Assembly (NCBI GenBank): GCA_029287965.1
Contig: JARFQC010000024.1
Coordinates: forward strand, 1 to 6,286
Direction: 5' to 3'
DNA length: 6,286 bases
Source of the DNA: Arenicellales bacterium
GTDB taxonomy: Bacteria > Pseudomonadota > Gammaproteobacteria > BMS3Bbin11
Below, piece by piece: positions 5,777 through 6,286 of this stretch (within the stretch, counting starts at the first letter, position 1; every line of letters starts with the position of its first letter). A program made the translations under genes and the position numbers. The notes under the pieces are model-generated. The model was not told the origin of the DNA. It did no database searches and was given only the letters and a program-made list of their open reading frames with translations.

Positions 5777-6286
5777 ATGAAATACCTAGCGAGCATTATT
5801 CTGTTTTTAACGGCCATGCAACTGCCCCTGTCAGCAAGTGCCGGGACGCCGGTGCCGGACAAGGCAGCAGAAAAGATATCTGATCACGTTTACGTCATTC
5901 ATGGCCCCACGTCTTTTCCGAACCCGGAGAACCTGGGTTTTATGAACAACCCGGCAATTGTAATCGGCAGTGACAGCGTCGCGATTCTTGATCCGGGGTC
6001 ATCACTGGAATCCGGTCGTATGGTGCTGCGTCAGCTTGCGAAGTTGACCGACAAGCCCGTGACCATGGTGATCAACAGCCATATTCATGGTGATCACTGG
6101 CTGGGCAACCAGGCAATTCGTGAGCAGTATCCTGACGTGAAACTGTATGCCCATCCCGAAATGATCAAGAAGGCGAAAGAAAGCGAAGCGCGGGTGTGGG
6201 TGGAGATGATGGATACGCTCACCGAAGGTGCGACGGCCGGTACCGTTGCGGTGATCCCTGAAAATACCCTGGAAAATGGCCAGGAG
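5777..6286 (+). CDS. exported metallo-beta-lactamase-fold hydrolase, 5' part
   Basis: The first 170 codons of a gene that runs off the window end. A strong ribosome binding site (GAGGAG at 5762-5767, 9 nt before ATG) fixes the start. Residues 1-22 are a Sec signal peptide (Lys2, hydrophobic IILFLTAMQLPL, cleavage likely after SASA), so the mature enzyme should be periplasmic. The MBL fold is shown by VYVIHG at 38-43, AILDPGSS at 69-76 and the metal-binding HIHGDHWLGN at 102-111 (His102, His104, Asp106, His107), followed by YAHPEM at 124-129. The remaining metal ligands lie beyond the window. The subfamily is unresolved: periplasmic MBL proteins of this shape include SoxH-like and quinoprotein-associated hydrolases as well as subclass B beta-lactamase relatives. 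I have no basis to call it an antibiotic-resistance enzyme. It follows hemH by 39 nt with no visible terminator, so cotranscription is possible. Confidence 0.93.
   Translation, partial: MKYLASIILFLTAMQLPLSASAGTPVPDKAAEKISDHVYVIHGPTSFPNPENLGFMNNPAIVIGSDSVAILDPGSSLESGRMVLRQLAKLTDKPVTMVINSHIHGDHWLGNQAIREQYPDVKLYAHPEMIKKAKESEARVWVEMMDTLTEGATAGTVAVIPENTLENGQE

Noticed and set aside
1..6286. A defence island, mobile element, CRISPR array or RNA gene
   Set aside because: No transposase, integrase, terminal repeats, regularly spaced repeats, tRNA-like cloverleaf or rRNA sequence was seen; all the genes belong to ordinary chromosomal families.

Overview
This looks like an ordinary chromosomal stretch from a GC-rich proteobacterium, most likely a gammaproteobacterium. 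That rests on a Uup-type ABC-F protein, a DUF2797 protein, a DUF3149 microprotein and a long (~370 aa) proteobacterial-style ferrochelatase. Genus cannot be assigned. Coding density is very high: the largest gene-free gap is about 154 bp. I see no tRNA, rRNA, CRISPR array, insertion sequence, integrase or phage gene.

Layout, left to right: (1) the 3' end of a VOC/glyoxalase-fold gene (+), whose last 40 bp overlap tail-to-tail with (2) a complete Uup-like ABC-F ATPase gene (-). Just upstream of it on the same strand is (3) a rubredoxin gene, so rubredoxin and uup probably form a two-gene operon. Divergent from rubredoxin, across a 124-bp gap with an imperfect dyad, is (4) a Cys-rich DUF2797 gene (+), followed by (5) a 43-aa single-span membrane microprotein of the DUF3149 type (+). 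The microprotein's stop codon directly abuts the stop of (6) a D-2-hydroxyacid dehydrogenase gene (-), resembling hydroxypyruvate/glycerate reductases. Divergent from that, across 154 bp, is (7) hemH, ferrochelatase (+), then after 39 bp (8) an exported metallo-beta-lactamase-fold hydrolase (+) cut by the window end.

The genes do not form one obvious pathway. HemH makes protoheme, rubredoxin carries electrons on a Cys4 iron site, Uup acts on ribosomes or replication intermediates, and the dehydrogenase reduces 2-keto acids. No clear multi-gene novel system is visible. The most interesting items are the DUF2797 protein, which combines a dense Cys cluster with a segment I read as GIY-YIG-like; the DUF3149 microprotein; the hemH start, which has no Shine-Dalgarno and overlaps the stop of a short upstream ORF; and the exported MBL-fold enzyme.
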